64,000 nucleotides of DNA from Defluviitalea saccharophila (GCF_038396635.1 NZ_CP121687.1:124001-188000); one strand, 5' to 3'; positions 8,889 through 18,441 are shown, counted from the first letter of the stretch. Notes: generated by a model from the sequence alone, not told the origin. Numbers and translations: made by a program.

Positions 8889-9488
8889 TTGATTTCGTTT
8901 GTTAAAGGGATTTTAGAATATATGACTGAGGAGTGGATTATAGTAGATGTGAATGGTATAGGGTATAAAATAGGCATACCTTCCTCTGCTGTGAGTAAAC
9001 TCCCTTCTATTGGAAAGGAAGTTAAGATATTTACCCATCTTCAAGTGAAAGAGGATGAAATGGCTTTATACGGGTTTCTATCCCAAGACGAGCTTAATAT
9101 GTTTGAACGATTGATATCGGTAAGCGGCATTGGACCTAAAGGAGCCCTTGGTATATTATCAACCTTATCTCCTGCTGATTTATGTATGGCTGTGATCACA
9201 GAAGATATAAAAACCTTAAGCAGTGCCCCGGGAATCGGGAAGAAAACTGCCCAAAGAATGATTTTGGAATTAAAAGATAAAATTAACACATTAGAAGCCA
9301 TAGGAATGGGTGGAGAACCGGTTTTAGAATTACAGCAAAACGGTACGGCTGAAGAAGCGATCGTTGCATTGGCTGCTTTGGGATATAGCAGGGTGGAAGC
9401 AGCAAAAGCTGTTAACGATGTTTTTAAAGAAGATATGTCTGTTGAAGACATTATTAAAGCAGCCCTTAAAAAGTTGGCATTATTTTAG
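8889..9488 (+). CDS. ruvA: Holliday junction branch migration protein RuvA
   Basis: 199 residues. The RuvA tetramer binds four-way junctions and loads RuvB. TTG 8889 gives the canonical opening MISFVKGIL and is well spaced from AAAGGA; the ATG at 8880 overlaps that site. Visible features are the OB-fold N-terminus, two helix-hairpin-helix motifs (ISVSGIGPKGALGIL and SSAPGIGKKTAQRMI) and the C-terminal RuvB-interacting helical domain. No ruvC precedes it, in keeping with Firmicutes that use RecU (59485). Confidence 0.96.
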   Translation: MISFVKGILEYMTEEWIIVDVNGIGYKIGIPSSAVSKLPSIGKEVKIFTHLQVKEDEMALYGFLSQDELNMFERLISVSGIGPKGALGILSTLSPADLCMAVITEDIKTLSSAPGIGKKTAQRMILELKDKINTLEAIGMGGEPVLELQQNGTAEEAIVALAALGYSRVEAAKAVNDVFKEDMSVEDIIKAALKKLALF

Positions 9489-9506
9489 ATGAAATGGGTG
9501 AAGACA

Positions 9507-10508
9507 ATGAAAGAACGTATCATAACTGCTGAATTAAGAAATGAAGATTTGGAAATAGAAGCAAGTATACGCCCTAAAACACTAGAGGATTATATTGGAC
9601 AAAAAAAGGCAAAAGAAAACTTAAAAGTGTTTATTCAAGCAGCCAAAAATAGAAAAGAAGCCTTAGATCATGTACTGCTCTATGGCCCTCCAGGCTTAGG
9701 AAAAACAACTTTGGCAAATATTATTGCCAATGAAATGCAGGTGAATATAAAAGTAACCTCGGGACCTGCTATTGAAAAACCTGGGGATATGGCAGCAATA
9801 CTCAATAATCTAAATGAAGGGGATCTTTTATTCATAGATGAAGTCCATCGCTTAAACCGTCATGTGGAAGAGATTTTATATCCAGCTATGGAAGACTTTA
9901 CAATTGATATCGTTATTGGGAAAGGTCCCGGTGCCAGGTCCATACGCCTGGATCTTCCTAAGTTTACGCTCATTGGTGCAACAACCAGGGCAGGATTATT
10001 AACGGCTCCCTTAAGGGACAGATTTGGTGTGATTCAACGGCTGGAATATTATAAAACCGATGAGCTTACGAAAATTGTAACCCGCTCAGCGCAGGTTTTA
10101 GGAATAAAAATAAATACTGCCGGAGCAGAAGAAATTGCGAGAAGATCAAGAGGAACCCCGAGAATTGCCAATAGGCTTTTAAAAAGAGTAAGAGATTTTG
10201 CGGAAGTAAAGTTTGAAGGATATATAGATGAAGAAGTGGCTTCGGCTGCTTTGGAATCCTTAGAAATAGATCAAATGGGACTGGATAGAATTGATAGGAA
10301 AATGCTCCTTGCAATGATTGAAAAATTTGGAGGAGGGCCGGTAGGAATAGATACTCTGGCAGCTGCCATAGGGGAAGAAAATGATACCATTGAAGATGTT
10401 TACGAACCTTTTTTAATTCAACTTGGATTTATTAACAGAACGCCCAGAGGCAGAGTTGTTACTGCTTTAGGCTATAAACATTTTGGGATCGAACAGCTTC
10501 ACTTTTGA
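9507..10508 (+). CDS. ruvB: Holliday junction branch migration ATPase RuvB
   Basis: 333 residues. It is the AAA+ motor that drives branch migration with RuvA. Walker [10 protein letters not shown], Walker [10 protein letters not shown], sensor 1 GATTRAG, arginine-finger region [11 protein letters not shown] and a C-terminal winged helix ([16 protein letters not shown]) are all present. ATG 9507 is preferred to ATG 9489 because GGGTGAAG lies between them. It is 18 bases from the ruvA stop and co-transcribed with ruvA under the same SOS-type promoter. Confidence 0.97.
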   Translation: MKERIITAELRNEDLEIEASIRPKTLEDYIGQKKAKENLKVFIQAAKNRKEALDHVLLYGPPGLGKTTLANIIANEMQVNIKVTSGPAIEKPGDMAAILNNLNEGDLLFIDEVHRLNRHVEEILYPAMEDFTIDIVIGKGPGARSIRLDLPKFTLIGATTRAGLLTAPLRDRFGVIQRLEYYKTDELTKIVTRSAQVLGIKINTAGAEEIARRSRGTPRIANRLLKRVRDFAEVKFEGYIDEEVASAALESLEIDQMGLDRIDRKMLLAMIEKFGGGPVGIDTLAAAIGEENDTIEDVYEPFLIQLGFINRTPRGRVVTALGYKHFGIEQLHF

Positions 10509-10521
10509 AAATGAATTTAGA

Positions 10522-10569
10522 TTGACAAAAATGATAAATATGCTACAATTATAATAGAGTAAAACTCTA
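10522..10569 (+). promoter_or_regulatory. Promoter with overlapping perfect palindrome upstream of DUF1836 gene
   Basis: TTGACA at 10522 with TACAAT at 10544 (16-base spacer). The 15-base perfect inverted repeat TAGAGT-AAA-ACTCTA at 10555-10569 begins just after the -10 region and is a candidate operator, possibly for the downstream regulator itself. Confidence 0.55.
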
Positions 10570-10638
10570 CTCAATGTAGATGATGTATACAGACTTAAGA
10601 ATAAAGGATTTCGGCAATTTAGGAGGAAGGAGATTTGT

Positions 10639-11232
10639 ATGGGAGAGAAAATAAATTTTACCACGCAGGAACTACTGGATTTAGCTAAGACAGTATCTGA
10701 TGAATGTCAGTTTATAGAGCTTAACACGTTTAATGATGAGATGACTATTTCGCAGGTAGTTCGTTTTTTTAATAAACAAGGCAAAAATTTCACAAAAACA
10801 ATGATTCAGAATTATGTAAGAGTAGGAGTGTTGCCTCCTCCCCTTGATCGAAGATACTATACAAAAAATCATTTGATCCTCCTTTCATTGATTGACAACT
10901 TGAAAGCCATATATTCACTGGATGAAATAAAGCTTGTGCTTGCTCCTATATTAAAGAATCCTGAAACCTTTGACGATGATATCATTAAGGTATCTAATTT
11001 ATATGAAGATTATATTTTATTGCATAAAAATGCTTTAAGAAATTGGGAAAATTATCTTCCCAAAACCCTTGAAGAAGTGAACCAATTATTACAAAAGGAT
11101 CGCGTTTCGAATGAGGAAAAGGATGTTGTTTCTGCTTTTATGCTTGTCTTGACATTAATGGCTGAAACAATAGCAATCAAAAAACTAATCCATTTAATAT
11201 CAGAGAAGTATTTAACCAACGTAGAAGAATAA
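10639..11232 (+). CDS. DUF1836 putative helix-turn-helix regulator
   Basis: 197 residues. The motif MTISQVVRFFNKQGKNFTKTMIQNYVRVGVLPPP with a following KNHLILLSLIDNLK is the DUF1836 signature, which resembles the DNA-binding half of MerR-type regulators. The C-terminal half is helical and may be a sensor or dimer domain; no ligand is evident. ATG 10639 follows AGGAGGAAGGAG. A palindrome in its own promoter suggests autoregulation (inference). Confidence 0.82.
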   Translation: MGEKINFTTQELLDLAKTVSDECQFIELNTFNDEMTISQVVRFFNKQGKNFTKTMIQNYVRVGVLPPPLDRRYYTKNHLILLSLIDNLKAIYSLDEIKLVLAPILKNPETFDDDIIKVSNLYEDYILLHKNALRNWENYLPKTLEEVNQLLQKDRVSNEEKDVVSAFMLVLTLMAETIAIKKLIHLISEKYLTNVEE

Positions 11233-11239
11233 ATAGTTG

Positions 11240-11267
11240 TTGTTTAATTATTACAATATGATATAAT
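11240..11267 (+). promoter_or_regulatory. SigA-type promoter for zapA
   Basis: TTGTTT, 16-base spacer, TATAAT, 37 bases before the zapA ATG. Confidence 0.6.
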
Positions 11268-11304
11268 AAAGCTAATACTCTTTAATGAACTAAGGGGCGG
11301 TCAT

Positions 11305-11757
11305 ATGGGAGAAAAAAATAAAATTGAAGTCATTATTGGTGGAAGAGTCTATACATTAGTTGGAGAAGAAAGTCAAGAATATATCCAAAGAGTTGCTTTA
11401 TATATTGACAGAAAAATGAGTGAAGTGCGAAAGGCTGACTCTTCTAGAAAATTAAGTACCAGTATGATTGCCATTTTGACTTCAATAAATGTGGCCGATG
11501 ATTTGTTTAAGATGAAAGAAGCATTAAAGGATGCTGCTGCTGAAATTGAATCCTTACAGAAGCAGCTGGATGAAAAGGACAAGCAAATAGAAGTTTATCA
11601 AAATGAATTGGGCAATATGCAGCAGGAAAACCTTGCTTTAAAGGATAAAATAGATGAAATTCAACTGGAAATTATGCGAAGCAAAATGGAGTTAGAGGAA
11701 TATATTAATATATTCGATGCAAATTTAAAGAATAAGAGTCTTTCAGACGATCATTAA
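11305..11757 (+). CDS. zapA: Cell division protein ZapA with extended coiled coil
   Basis: 150 residues. The N-terminal 80 residues are ZapA (IEVIIGGRVYTLVGEESQEYI, then RKLSTSMIAILTSINVADDLFK), which cross-links FtsZ filaments at the division site. The C-terminal 70 residues form a long Glu/Lys/Gln-rich coiled coil (LKDAAAEIESLQKQLDEKDK onward), making it longer than the 85-110 residues of typical ZapA, as often in Clostridia. ATG 11305 follows AAGGGGCGG. It precedes the U32 / FtsW / PBP run. Confidence 0.9.
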   Translation: MGEKNKIEVIIGGRVYTLVGEESQEYIQRVALYIDRKMSEVRKADSSRKLSTSMIAILTSINVADDLFKMKEALKDAAAEIESLQKQLDEKDKQIEVYQNELGNMQQENLALKDKIDEIQLEIMRSKMELEEYINIFDANLKNKSLSDDH

Positions 11758-11860
11758 ATGAATGATGAAGTAAATAGGATTGAATTTAGAGGGGAGTAAT
11801 AGTATGTTTATTACATCCCCTTTTCTATATTCCGATTATTATTTAGAAAGGATACACTAT

Positions 11861-14263
11861 ATGAATAAAAAAAATATCGAGCTTCTTGCTCCTGTTGGCA
11901 ACAAAGAAAGCCTGTTTGCTGCTGTAAACAACGGCTGTGATGCAGTATATTTAGGAGGAAAAGCATTTAGTGCAAGACAATATGCAGGAAATTTCTCCTT
12001 AGAGGAAATGGAAGAAGTTCTTGATTATTGCCATCTAAGGAATGTAAAAGTATATGTAACAGTGAATACCTTGTATAAACAGGAAGAATTGGGAAATCTA
12101 TTTGAGTTTTTAAATCAATTATATATTTTAGGGGTAGATGCTTTTATTGTTCAGGATCTGGGTACGGCTGTAAAGATTAGAAAGCTCTTTCCTGATATTG
12201 AACTTCACGGGAGCACCCAAATGACCATCCATGATTTAAACGGAGTTAAATTTTTAGAGGAGCTAGGGTTCGATAGAGTTGTTTTAAGCAGAGAAATGTC
12301 CCTTGAAGAAATTTCTTATATTACAAAAAACACAAATATGGCAATAGAAGTATTTGTCCATGGTGCACTGTGTTTTAGTTATTCCGGTCAGTGTTTGATG
12401 AGCAGTATGATTGGAGGAAGAAGCGGAAATAGAGGTCGATGTGCACAACCCTGCAGGCTGCCCTATCACTTGGTGGATAAAGATAATAAGAAAGTTGCTT
12501 CCGGATATCTTTTAAGTCCTAAGGACATACAGACTCTGGAATATATTCCTCAATTGATAGAGAGTGGCGTAACTTCATTTAAAATAGAAGGCAGAATGAA
12601 GAGGCCGGAATATATCGCTTCAGTGGTGAGCACTTACAGAAAATACATTGATCAATACCTTTCTGAACAAAAGGACTATTCTGTAGATCCTCGCGATATC
12701 AAGAATCTTGCTCAAGTTTTCAATAGAGGAGGCTTTTCAAAGGGATATCTGTATCAGCATGGCGGCAGAGATATGATGAGTTTTGAAAGTCCTAAACACT
12801 GGGGGATCTATGCAGGAAAAGTGGTTCAATATAATCCTTCAACAAAGAAATGTGTTATTGATACAATAGAACCTTTAGAGCCTGGAGATGGTATAGAGAT
12901 ATGGAGAAAAGGAAAGGAAAACACAGGAGTTGCCATTTCTAAATCAAGTAAGGCAGGCGAGCAAATTACTATTTTTATAAAAGATCCTGTTCAAAAGGGA
13001 GATTTGGTATATAAAACGAAGGATAAACCTCTTCTTGACGGGCTTCAAAAAACTTATGAGAAAGATGTACGAAAGAGTTCAATATTTGGACATATTAAAT
13101 TTAAGAAACATATGCCGATTATTCTTCAGCTTTGGGATAATCAAGGTAATTTTATTGAAGCAGAAGGAGAATTAGTTGAAGAAGCACAAAATCAGGCATT
13201 AACAGAAGAAAGATTGCAATTACAGATATCCAAAACAGGAAATACTCCTTTTAATATAGAATCCTTAACAGTAGAGATGGATGAAGACGGGTATTTGCCT
13301 ATAGGAGAATTAAATGCCCTTAGAAGAAAAGGGATAGAAGAATTAGAAAAATGCATTATAAAAAATACTAGACGAAGTTCTGTCAATATTAGAACTGTCG
13401 AGGAGTCTTTTGAAGAGGCAGAGGAAGCTCCAAAGGGAGTAAAAGATAAAAGTCTTTCAATACTAATAAGAGACATTCATCAGCTTGAGGCTGCTTTCCA
13501 TCCAAAAGTTAAAAGAATTTATTTTGAATTCAATTCAAATCCAATCGAAGAGATAGAAAAGGCAGCTAAAGCTTGTTATGATAGAAATATAGAATTTTTT
13601 GTAGCATTACCGCGCATAGATGTGAATTACAAAAAGAAAAAAATATGGTACAATTTAGAAAATACATTAATAGACGGATATTTAATCAGAACCTATGGAC
13701 AAGCTTATACACTTAAGAATACTTGCAAAAAAAGAATCATGGATTACACTTTTAATATATTTAATCCACTAACCGCTCAATTTTGGATGAGATCCGATGT
13801 GGAAGGAGTTACTCTTTCTCCTGAATTAAACTACGAAGAATTGAAGGTTTTCAGGGGAGATGGGATAGAAGTTATTGGATATGGCTATTTGCCTTTAATG
13901 ACAACCCAGCAATGTATTATAGGCAATACCGTAGGCGATAAATTTCCTCAAGGCTTTTGTAAAAACAGGAACGATCATAAACCATACAAGCTCATTGATC
14001 GCAAGGGAGAAGAATTTCCTATTATTCAGGACTGTTCTTCCTGTATCGCTGTTATTTATAACGGTAAGCCTATTCTGCTTTTAAACGAATTTGATAAATT
14101 ATCATCGCTTCCCGTAGATTCTATAAGATTGGATTTTGTATTTGAATCAACAGAAGATATGAAAAAGATCATAGAAAGCTATGGGAATTGTAAAAAGGCA
14201 GCATTTCCGCAAATAAAAGGGCAAGAATATACGAAAGGACACTTTTTTAGGGGCGTAGAGTAG
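11861..14263 (+). CDS. Peptidase U32 family protein with C-terminal DUF3656 (RlhA-like)
   Basis: 800 residues from ATG 11861 (AGAAAGGA upstream). The N-terminal half is U32: IELLAPVGNKESLFAAVNNG, DAVYLGGKAFSARQ, and the Cys-rich FSYSGQCLMSSMIGGRSGNRG ... CAQPCRLPY. The middle has GFSKGYL and the 900-residue-class DUF3656 region follows. The best-studied relatives, E. coli RlhA (YdcP) and TrhP, hydroxylate 23S rRNA or tRNA rather than cleave peptides, so an RNA-modifying role is more likely than proteolysis. A second in-frame ATG at 11804 with a stronger site (GAGGGGAG) would add 19 residues. The gene lies 8 bases before the FtsW-like gene. Confidence 0.88.
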   Translation: MNKKNIELLAPVGNKESLFAAVNNGCDAVYLGGKAFSARQYAGNFSLEEMEEVLDYCHLRNVKVYVTVNTLYKQEELGNLFEFLNQLYILGVDAFIVQDLGTAVKIRKLFPDIELHGSTQMTIHDLNGVKFLEELGFDRVVLSREMSLEEISYITKNTNMAIEVFVHGALCFSYSGQCLMSSMIGGRSGNRGRCAQPCRLPYHLVDKDNKKVASGYLLSPKDIQTLEYIPQLIESGVTSFKIEGRMKRPEYIASVVSTYRKYIDQYLSEQKDYSVDPRDIKNLAQVFNRGGFSKGYLYQHGGRDMMSFESPKHWGIYAGKVVQYNPSTKKCVIDTIEPLEPGDGIEIWRKGKENTGVAISKSSKAGEQITIFIKDPVQKGDLVYKTKDKPLLDGLQKTYEKDVRKSSIFGHIKFKKHMPIILQLWDNQGNFIEAEGELVEEAQNQALTEERLQLQISKTGNTPFNIESLTVEMDEDGYLPIGELNALRRKGIEELEKCIIKNTRRSSVNIRTVEESFEEAEEAPKGVKDKSLSILIRDIHQLEAAFHPKVKRIYFEFNSNPIEEIEKAAKACYDRNIEFFVALPRIDVNYKKKKIWYNLENTLIDGYLIRTYGQAYTLKNTCKKRIMDYTFNIFNPLTAQFWMRSDVEGVTLSPELNYEELKVFRGDGIEVIGYGYLPLMTTQQCIIGNTVGDKFPQGFCKNRNDHKPYKLIDRKGEEFPIIQDCSSCIAVIYNGKPILLLNEFDKLSSLPVDSIRLDFVFESTEDMKKIIESYGNCKKAAFPQIKGQEYTKGHFFRGVE

Positions 14264-14271
14264 GTGAAAAT

Positions 14272-15624
14272 ATGCTAAAAGAATCAATTGTTGAAATTTG
14301 TATATTGATTTCTAGGTATGTATTTCTATTCATTATTTTCATGTTTGTGTGGTCAGGATATAAGGCTGTTCTTTTTGAGCGAAGAAAAGATATTGAGGCA
14401 TATACGCATAAAGTTTTTATGCAGAGAGGATTTATTATACTGCTTCATATATTGGGCTTTATTATTTTAATGCTCAATTCTAAAGATATGGCAGAACTGC
14501 AGCAAATAGCGAAGCTTGGCAGTGTAGGCCTTATATTTATTGTAGGCTGTATGATATTGACTTTCCTTGTTTATAAGAAATCCGATCCAGTACTTTGGAA
14601 CTCTATGATTTTTTTAATGGATATCGGACTAATCATTTTACAAAGATTAGAACCGGAAACAGCACAGAGCCAAATTATCAGGTATATTTTGGGTATGATT
14701 GTCATGCTTTTTATCCCATTGATCTTTAAGATTATACCTAGATTTGAGAAATTTGAAATTGTATATTTGGTAAGCGGATGGGTTTTATTATTATCTCCAT
14801 TTTTATTTGGGAAAGAACAATTTGGAGCTAGAAACTGGATTAATATTGGAGGTTTTAGCTTTCAGCCTTCAGAAATTGTGAAATTTTTATTTATATTTTA
14901 CTTAGCCTGCTCCCTTAGGAAATATCATTCCATAAAAGATATTGTATTGCCATCGGTTATGAGCGGAGGATATATTCTTGTCCTTGTTCTCCAAAGAGAT
15001 TTAGGAGGGGCTTTAATCTATTTTCTTACGTTTTTAATACTGCTTTATCTTAGCACTTCCAGTTATTTATTTTTCTTTGGAGGCTTAGGCGGTGCGTCTG
15101 TTGCCTCTATGATTGCCTATAAATTATTCAGCCATGTTAGAGTTCGCGTAGAAGTATGGCTAAATCCTTGGAAGGAAATTGATACAAAAGGATATCAAAT
15201 CACTCAGTCCCTGTTTGGAATCGGAACATGGGGATGGATGGGCAGTGGATTAACCAGAGGATATTCTAAACATATACCGGTAGTAACAACTGATTTTATT
15301 TTTTCTGCGATCTGTGAAGAATTTGGAAATTTATTCGGAATAGGAATCATTCTGATATTTTTACTGATCGTACTCCGTGGAATTATGATTGCCCTTAGAT
15401 GCAATCGAGTGTTTTATTCCCTTCTTGCAGCTGGAGCAACCAATTTAATTGCCATCCAAACATTTTTAATTATTGGAGGGGTTATTAAATTCATACCTTT
15501 AACGGGTGTAACTCTACCTTTCATAAGTTATGGAGGAAGTTCAGTTGTTGCCAGTATTTTAATCATCGGAATTCTCCAATGGATACAGAGCTTTTATGAA
15601 ATGAAAGAAGAAGCGGAGGGATAA
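14272..15624 (+). CDS. FtsW/RodA/SpoVE (SEDS) family peptidoglycan glycosyltransferase
   Basis: 450 residues with about ten to twelve membrane helices. SEDS signatures are FGARNWINIGGFSFQPSEIVKF, VLVLQRDLGGALIYFL, the extracellular WLNPWKEIDTKGYQITQSLFGIGTWGWMGSGL and the C-terminal PLTGVTLPFISYGGSSVVAS. SEDS proteins polymerise lipid II with a partner class B PBP, and such a PBP follows one base downstream. The first ~120 residues carry extra hydrophobic segments compared with minimal family members. Whether the pair serves division, elongation or sporulation cannot be decided here. Confidence 0.93.
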   Translation: MLKESIVEICILISRYVFLFIIFMFVWSGYKAVLFERRKDIEAYTHKVFMQRGFIILLHILGFIILMLNSKDMAELQQIAKLGSVGLIFIVGCMILTFLVYKKSDPVLWNSMIFLMDIGLIILQRLEPETAQSQIIRYILGMIVMLFIPLIFKIIPRFEKFEIVYLVSGWVLLLSPFLFGKEQFGARNWINIGGFSFQPSEIVKFLFIFYLACSLRKYHSIKDIVLPSVMSGGYILVLVLQRDLGGALIYFLTFLILLYLSTSSYLFFFGGLGGASVASMIAYKLFSHVRVRVEVWLNPWKEIDTKGYQITQSLFGIGTWGWMGSGLTRGYSKHIPVVTTDFIFSAICEEFGNLFGIGIILIFLLIVLRGIMIALRCNRVFYSLLAAGATNLIAIQTFLIIGGVIKFIPLTGVTLPFISYGGSSVVASILIIGILQWIQSFYEMKEEAEG

Positions 15625-15625
15625 T

Positions 15626-17023
15626 TTGAATCAATTAAGAAAAGATATAAAAAAGATATTTTGGCTATATGCAGCTATGTTTTTGTCTCTTATTATATAT
15701 TTGATTAAATTTTTAGTGTTCGACAGTCCATCTGTGATTATCAACGCTTATAATCCTAGATTAGGTGCCTTGGAAAAAAATATCGTAAGAGGTGAAATAA
15801 GAGACAGTAAGGGTATAGTATTGGCAAGAACGAAGAAAAATGGAGACACATGGATTAGAGAATATCCAAAAGGAAGAGATTTTGCTCATGTCGTAGGTTT
15901 TGTTCAGAAAGGAAAAACTGGAATAGAGGCATATAGTAATTTTAAACTATTAGAAGTAAGCAATAAAATGATGCAGACTGTTGATCGGATGTTTTCCGGG
16001 GATAATTTTCAGGGGAATCATGTTATATTAACGATGGATGCCGAGCTTCAACATACGGCCAGGGAGCTCCTTAACGGAAGAAAAGGTGCAATTGTTGTCA
16101 TGGAGCCCTCCACAGGTAAGATTCTTGCCATGGTCTCTTATCCTGATTTTGACCCTAATCAATTGAATCAGAATTGGGAACAATTAAATAAAGACGAAGA
16201 AAATAGTCCGCTGATCAATAGAGCAGCTCAAGGACTTTATCCACCAGGCTCAATATTTAAAATGATTACAAGTGCAGCCGTTTTGGAAAAGAATGAGGAT
16301 TGGAAGGACTTTCATTATAATTGTACAGGGGAAGAAATTTTCGACGAAAATTTAATTCGCTGTTTTAATTCCAAAGCCCATGGAGAGGTTGATTTAGAAA
16401 GTGCTTTTTATCTTTCATGCAATACGGGCTTTGCCACTTTAGGAATTGATGTTGGAGGAGAACAGTTAGGGAGAATATCCGAAAGACTCCTTTTTAACCG
16501 AAATTTACCCTATGAGTTGGAATACTCAAAAAGTCAATTCCGCATTACAAAGGATTCAAAAGACAGAGAAATCGTTGAAACAGCTATTGGTCAAGGAAAA
16601 ACCTTAGTTTCTCCTTTGCATATGGCAATGATCACTTCTGCAATTGCCAATGGTGGAATTTTAATGCAGCCGTATATTATTGACCATGTGGAAACAAACT
16701 ATGGAAGTATAAAGGATAAAAAAATACCTCAAAGCTATGGCATATTGTTTGAACCAGAAATCGCCAGTCAACTTTCAAAGATGATGACAGATGTAGTTAA
16801 TAAAGGAACAGGTACTCAGGCGAAAATATCCAATGTTTCAGTGAGCGGTAAGACAGGGACTGCGCAAAACGCTTCAGGAAAAGATCATGCATGGTTTGTT
16901 GGTTTTGCTCCTACGGAGAAGCCAAAAGCCGTTGTAGCAGTAATCATCGAAAATGGAGGATCAGGAGGTCAGGTGGCAGGACCGATTGCCCGTCAACTGT
17001 TTCAAAAAGTCTTAAATCAATAA
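15626..17023 (+). CDS. Class B penicillin-binding protein (PbpA-like transpeptidase)
   Basis: 465 residues from TTG 15626 (GCGGAGGG upstream), one base after the SEDS gene stop. One N-terminal membrane helix (residues 12-32) precedes a short pedestal (RGEIRDSKGIVLA) and the transpeptidase domain. Active-site motifs are all present: SIFK (Ser209, Lys212), SCN (264-266) and KTG (409-411). It cross-links peptidoglycan outside the membrane and is the expected partner of the SEDS protein. It is shorter than FtsI/PBP2 (about 600-700) and resembles the actinobacterial RodA-PbpA arrangement. Confidence 0.94.
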   Translation: MNQLRKDIKKIFWLYAAMFLSLIIYLIKFLVFDSPSVIINAYNPRLGALEKNIVRGEIRDSKGIVLARTKKNGDTWIREYPKGRDFAHVVGFVQKGKTGIEAYSNFKLLEVSNKMMQTVDRMFSGDNFQGNHVILTMDAELQHTARELLNGRKGAIVVMEPSTGKILAMVSYPDFDPNQLNQNWEQLNKDEENSPLINRAAQGLYPPGSIFKMITSAAVLEKNEDWKDFHYNCTGEEIFDENLIRCFNSKAHGEVDLESAFYLSCNTGFATLGIDVGGEQLGRISERLLFNRNLPYELEYSKSQFRITKDSKDREIVETAIGQGKTLVSPLHMAMITSAIANGGILMQPYIIDHVETNYGSIKDKKIPQSYGILFEPEIASQLSKMMTDVVNKGTGTQAKISNVSVSGKTGTAQNASGKDHAWFVGFAPTEKPKAVVAVIIENGGSGGQVAGPIARQLFQKVLNQ

Positions 17024-17039
17024 AGGCAGGTGCTTCAGT

Positions 17040-17723
17040 GTGGCAGCTTTGTTACAAGTGGCTTTGGCTCCCGTTTTCATTGCTTCTACATATATTTATA
17101 TAAGAGACAAGTATGAGAAGGAGCCTATTAGACTTTTGTTTTTGGGACTGCTTTTTGGATTGATTATAGCCGCTCCAATTATGGGCGTTGAGATGTTTTT
17201 ATCAACATTTACCCCTACTGAGGCAGTGTTTAAAGAGGCACTATATACAGCTTTTATTGTTGCTGCCGGTACTGAGGAATTTTTTAAATTTATCGTTTTA
17301 TATTTCTTAGTATGGAGAAATAGAAATTTTAACGAGCCTATTGACGGAATAGTATATTCGACTTTTATTTCCTTAGGATTTTCAGGGATTGAAAATATTT
17401 TATATGTATTTAACCCTTTATTAGGAGGATACCAAACAGGTTTGGCCAGAGCTGTTTTTTCGGTCCCCGGCCATGCATTATTTGGCGTAACGATGGGATA
17501 CTATTATGCAATAGCAAAATTTGAATCAAGTGAGAGGAAAACGATGCTTATAAAAAGCTATTTAATACCATGGTTTCTTCATGGCATATATGACTTTATT
17601 CTTCTTGCGAAAATTCCAATGCTTATGCTCTTATTTGTTCCATTTGTTCTATATTTATGGGTACAAGGAATGAGAAAGATCAAAGTCCATGTACAAAGCT
17701 CACCTTTCAAGCCACAGGAATAG
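17040..17723 (+). CDS. prsW: PrsW-type intramembrane protease
   Basis: 227 residues, about seven membrane helices, from GTG 17040. Conserved PrsW elements are the N-terminal YIYIRDKYEKEP, the catalytic pair GTEEFFK (Glu79-Glu80), the GIENILYV helix, PGHALFGVTMGYYY and HGIYDFIL. In B. subtilis PrsW makes the first cut in the anti-sigma factor RsiW. Here an ECF sigma and ZAS-type anti-sigma lie 1 kb downstream, a plausible substrate pair (inference from proximity). It closes the SEDS/PBP operon. Confidence 0.9.
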   Translation: MAALLQVALAPVFIASTYIYIRDKYEKEPIRLLFLGLLFGLIIAAPIMGVEMFLSTFTPTEAVFKEALYTAFIVAAGTEEFFKFIVLYFLVWRNRNFNEPIDGIVYSTFISLGFSGIENILYVFNPLLGGYQTGLARAVFSVPGHALFGVTMGYYYAIAKFESSERKTMLIKSYLIPWFLHGIYDFILLAKIPMLMLLFVPFVLYLWVQGMRKIKVHVQSSPFKPQE

Positions 17724-17725
17724 GT

Positions 17726-17754
17726 AAGAAGATGCGAAAGTATCTTCTTTTTTT
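17726..17754 (+). terminator. Terminator after prsW
   Basis: AAGAAGAT-GC-GAAA-GT-ATCTTCTT with a GAAA tetraloop, followed by seven T. Confidence 0.85.
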
Positions 17755-17773
17755 ACAATTCGAATACTGCAGG

Positions 17774-17802
17774 TTGAAAAATCTAGAAAAAAGATGTATA
17801 CT
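17774..17802 (+). promoter_or_regulatory. SigA-type promoter for Nudix gene
   Basis: TTGAAA, 17-base spacer, TATACT. Confidence 0.65.
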
Positions 17803-17881
17803 CATTTCATATTTGTACATAAAATGACATGTACTCTCTTTTCTTGCGTAAAATTTGAACATTGTGTCAGGAGGAATAGGA

Positions 17882-18349
17882 ATGATAGAAGCCATAAGCT
17901 GTGGAGGTGTTGTGATTCATAGAGGTAAAATTCTATTATTGTATAAAAATTATAAACATAAATATGTCGGTTGGGTTCTTCCAAAAGGAACGGTAGAACC
18001 GGGCGAGATGCATCGAGATACGGCATTAAGAGAAGTTGAAGAGGAGTCTTCTGTTTCTGCAAAAATCGTAAAATACATTGGACATAGTCAATATACATTT
18101 CAGGGAAGAGATGATATTGTTAACAAGACAGTTCATTGGTATTTAATGAGAGCGAATAGTTTTTACTGCAAACCGCAAAGAGAAGAACATTTTGTAGATG
18201 CAGGATACTATAAATTTCATGAAGCATATCATCTGTTAAAATTCAATGATGAGCGACAAATCATGAAAAAAGCCTATTATGCCTATATAGAGCTTAGAAA
18301 AAATAAACAATGGATTAAACCCTCTAAAGCAAAAAATGATTTATATTAA
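17882..18349 (+). CDS. Nudix hydrolase
   Basis: 155 residues from ATG 17882 (AGGAGGAAT upstream; in-frame ATG 17855 lacks a site). The Nudix box is GTVEPGEMHRDTALREVEEE at about residues 38-57, with Ser replacing the usual Gly after the EE pair. The N-terminal SCGGVVIHRGKILLLY and GWVLPKG are typical of the diadenosine-polyphosphate / 8-oxo-dGTP group. Substrate cannot be assigned. It is monocistronic between its own promoter and terminator. Confidence 0.92.
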   Translation: MIEAISCGGVVIHRGKILLLYKNYKHKYVGWVLPKGTVEPGEMHRDTALREVEEESSVSAKIVKYIGHSQYTFQGRDDIVNKTVHWYLMRANSFYCKPQREEHFVDAGYYKFHEAYHLLKFNDERQIMKKAYYAYIELRKNKQWIKPSKAKNDLY

Positions 18350-18352
18350 AGT

Positions 18353-18378
18353 TCAGCCAATTGGCTGGATTTTTTTGT
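18353..18378 (+). terminator. Terminator after Nudix gene
   Basis: TTCAGCCAA / TTGGCTGGA stem (with G-U pairs) followed by seven T. Confidence 0.8.
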
Positions 18379-18395
18379 GATAAAAGAAAGCTTCT

Positions 18396-18416
18396 CTTGC
18401 TTACAACGGACAAAGC
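18396..18416 (+). repeat. Copy 1 of a 21-base intergenic motif (other copy 62305-62325)
   Basis: CTTGCTT-A-CAA-C-GGACAAAGC; identical to the copy at 62305 at 19 of 21 positions. Both are on the same strand, in non-coding DNA, shortly after a terminator. Nature unknown. Confidence 0.4.
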
Positions 18417-18441
18417 ATTGACATTTATATTTTCGTGCAAA

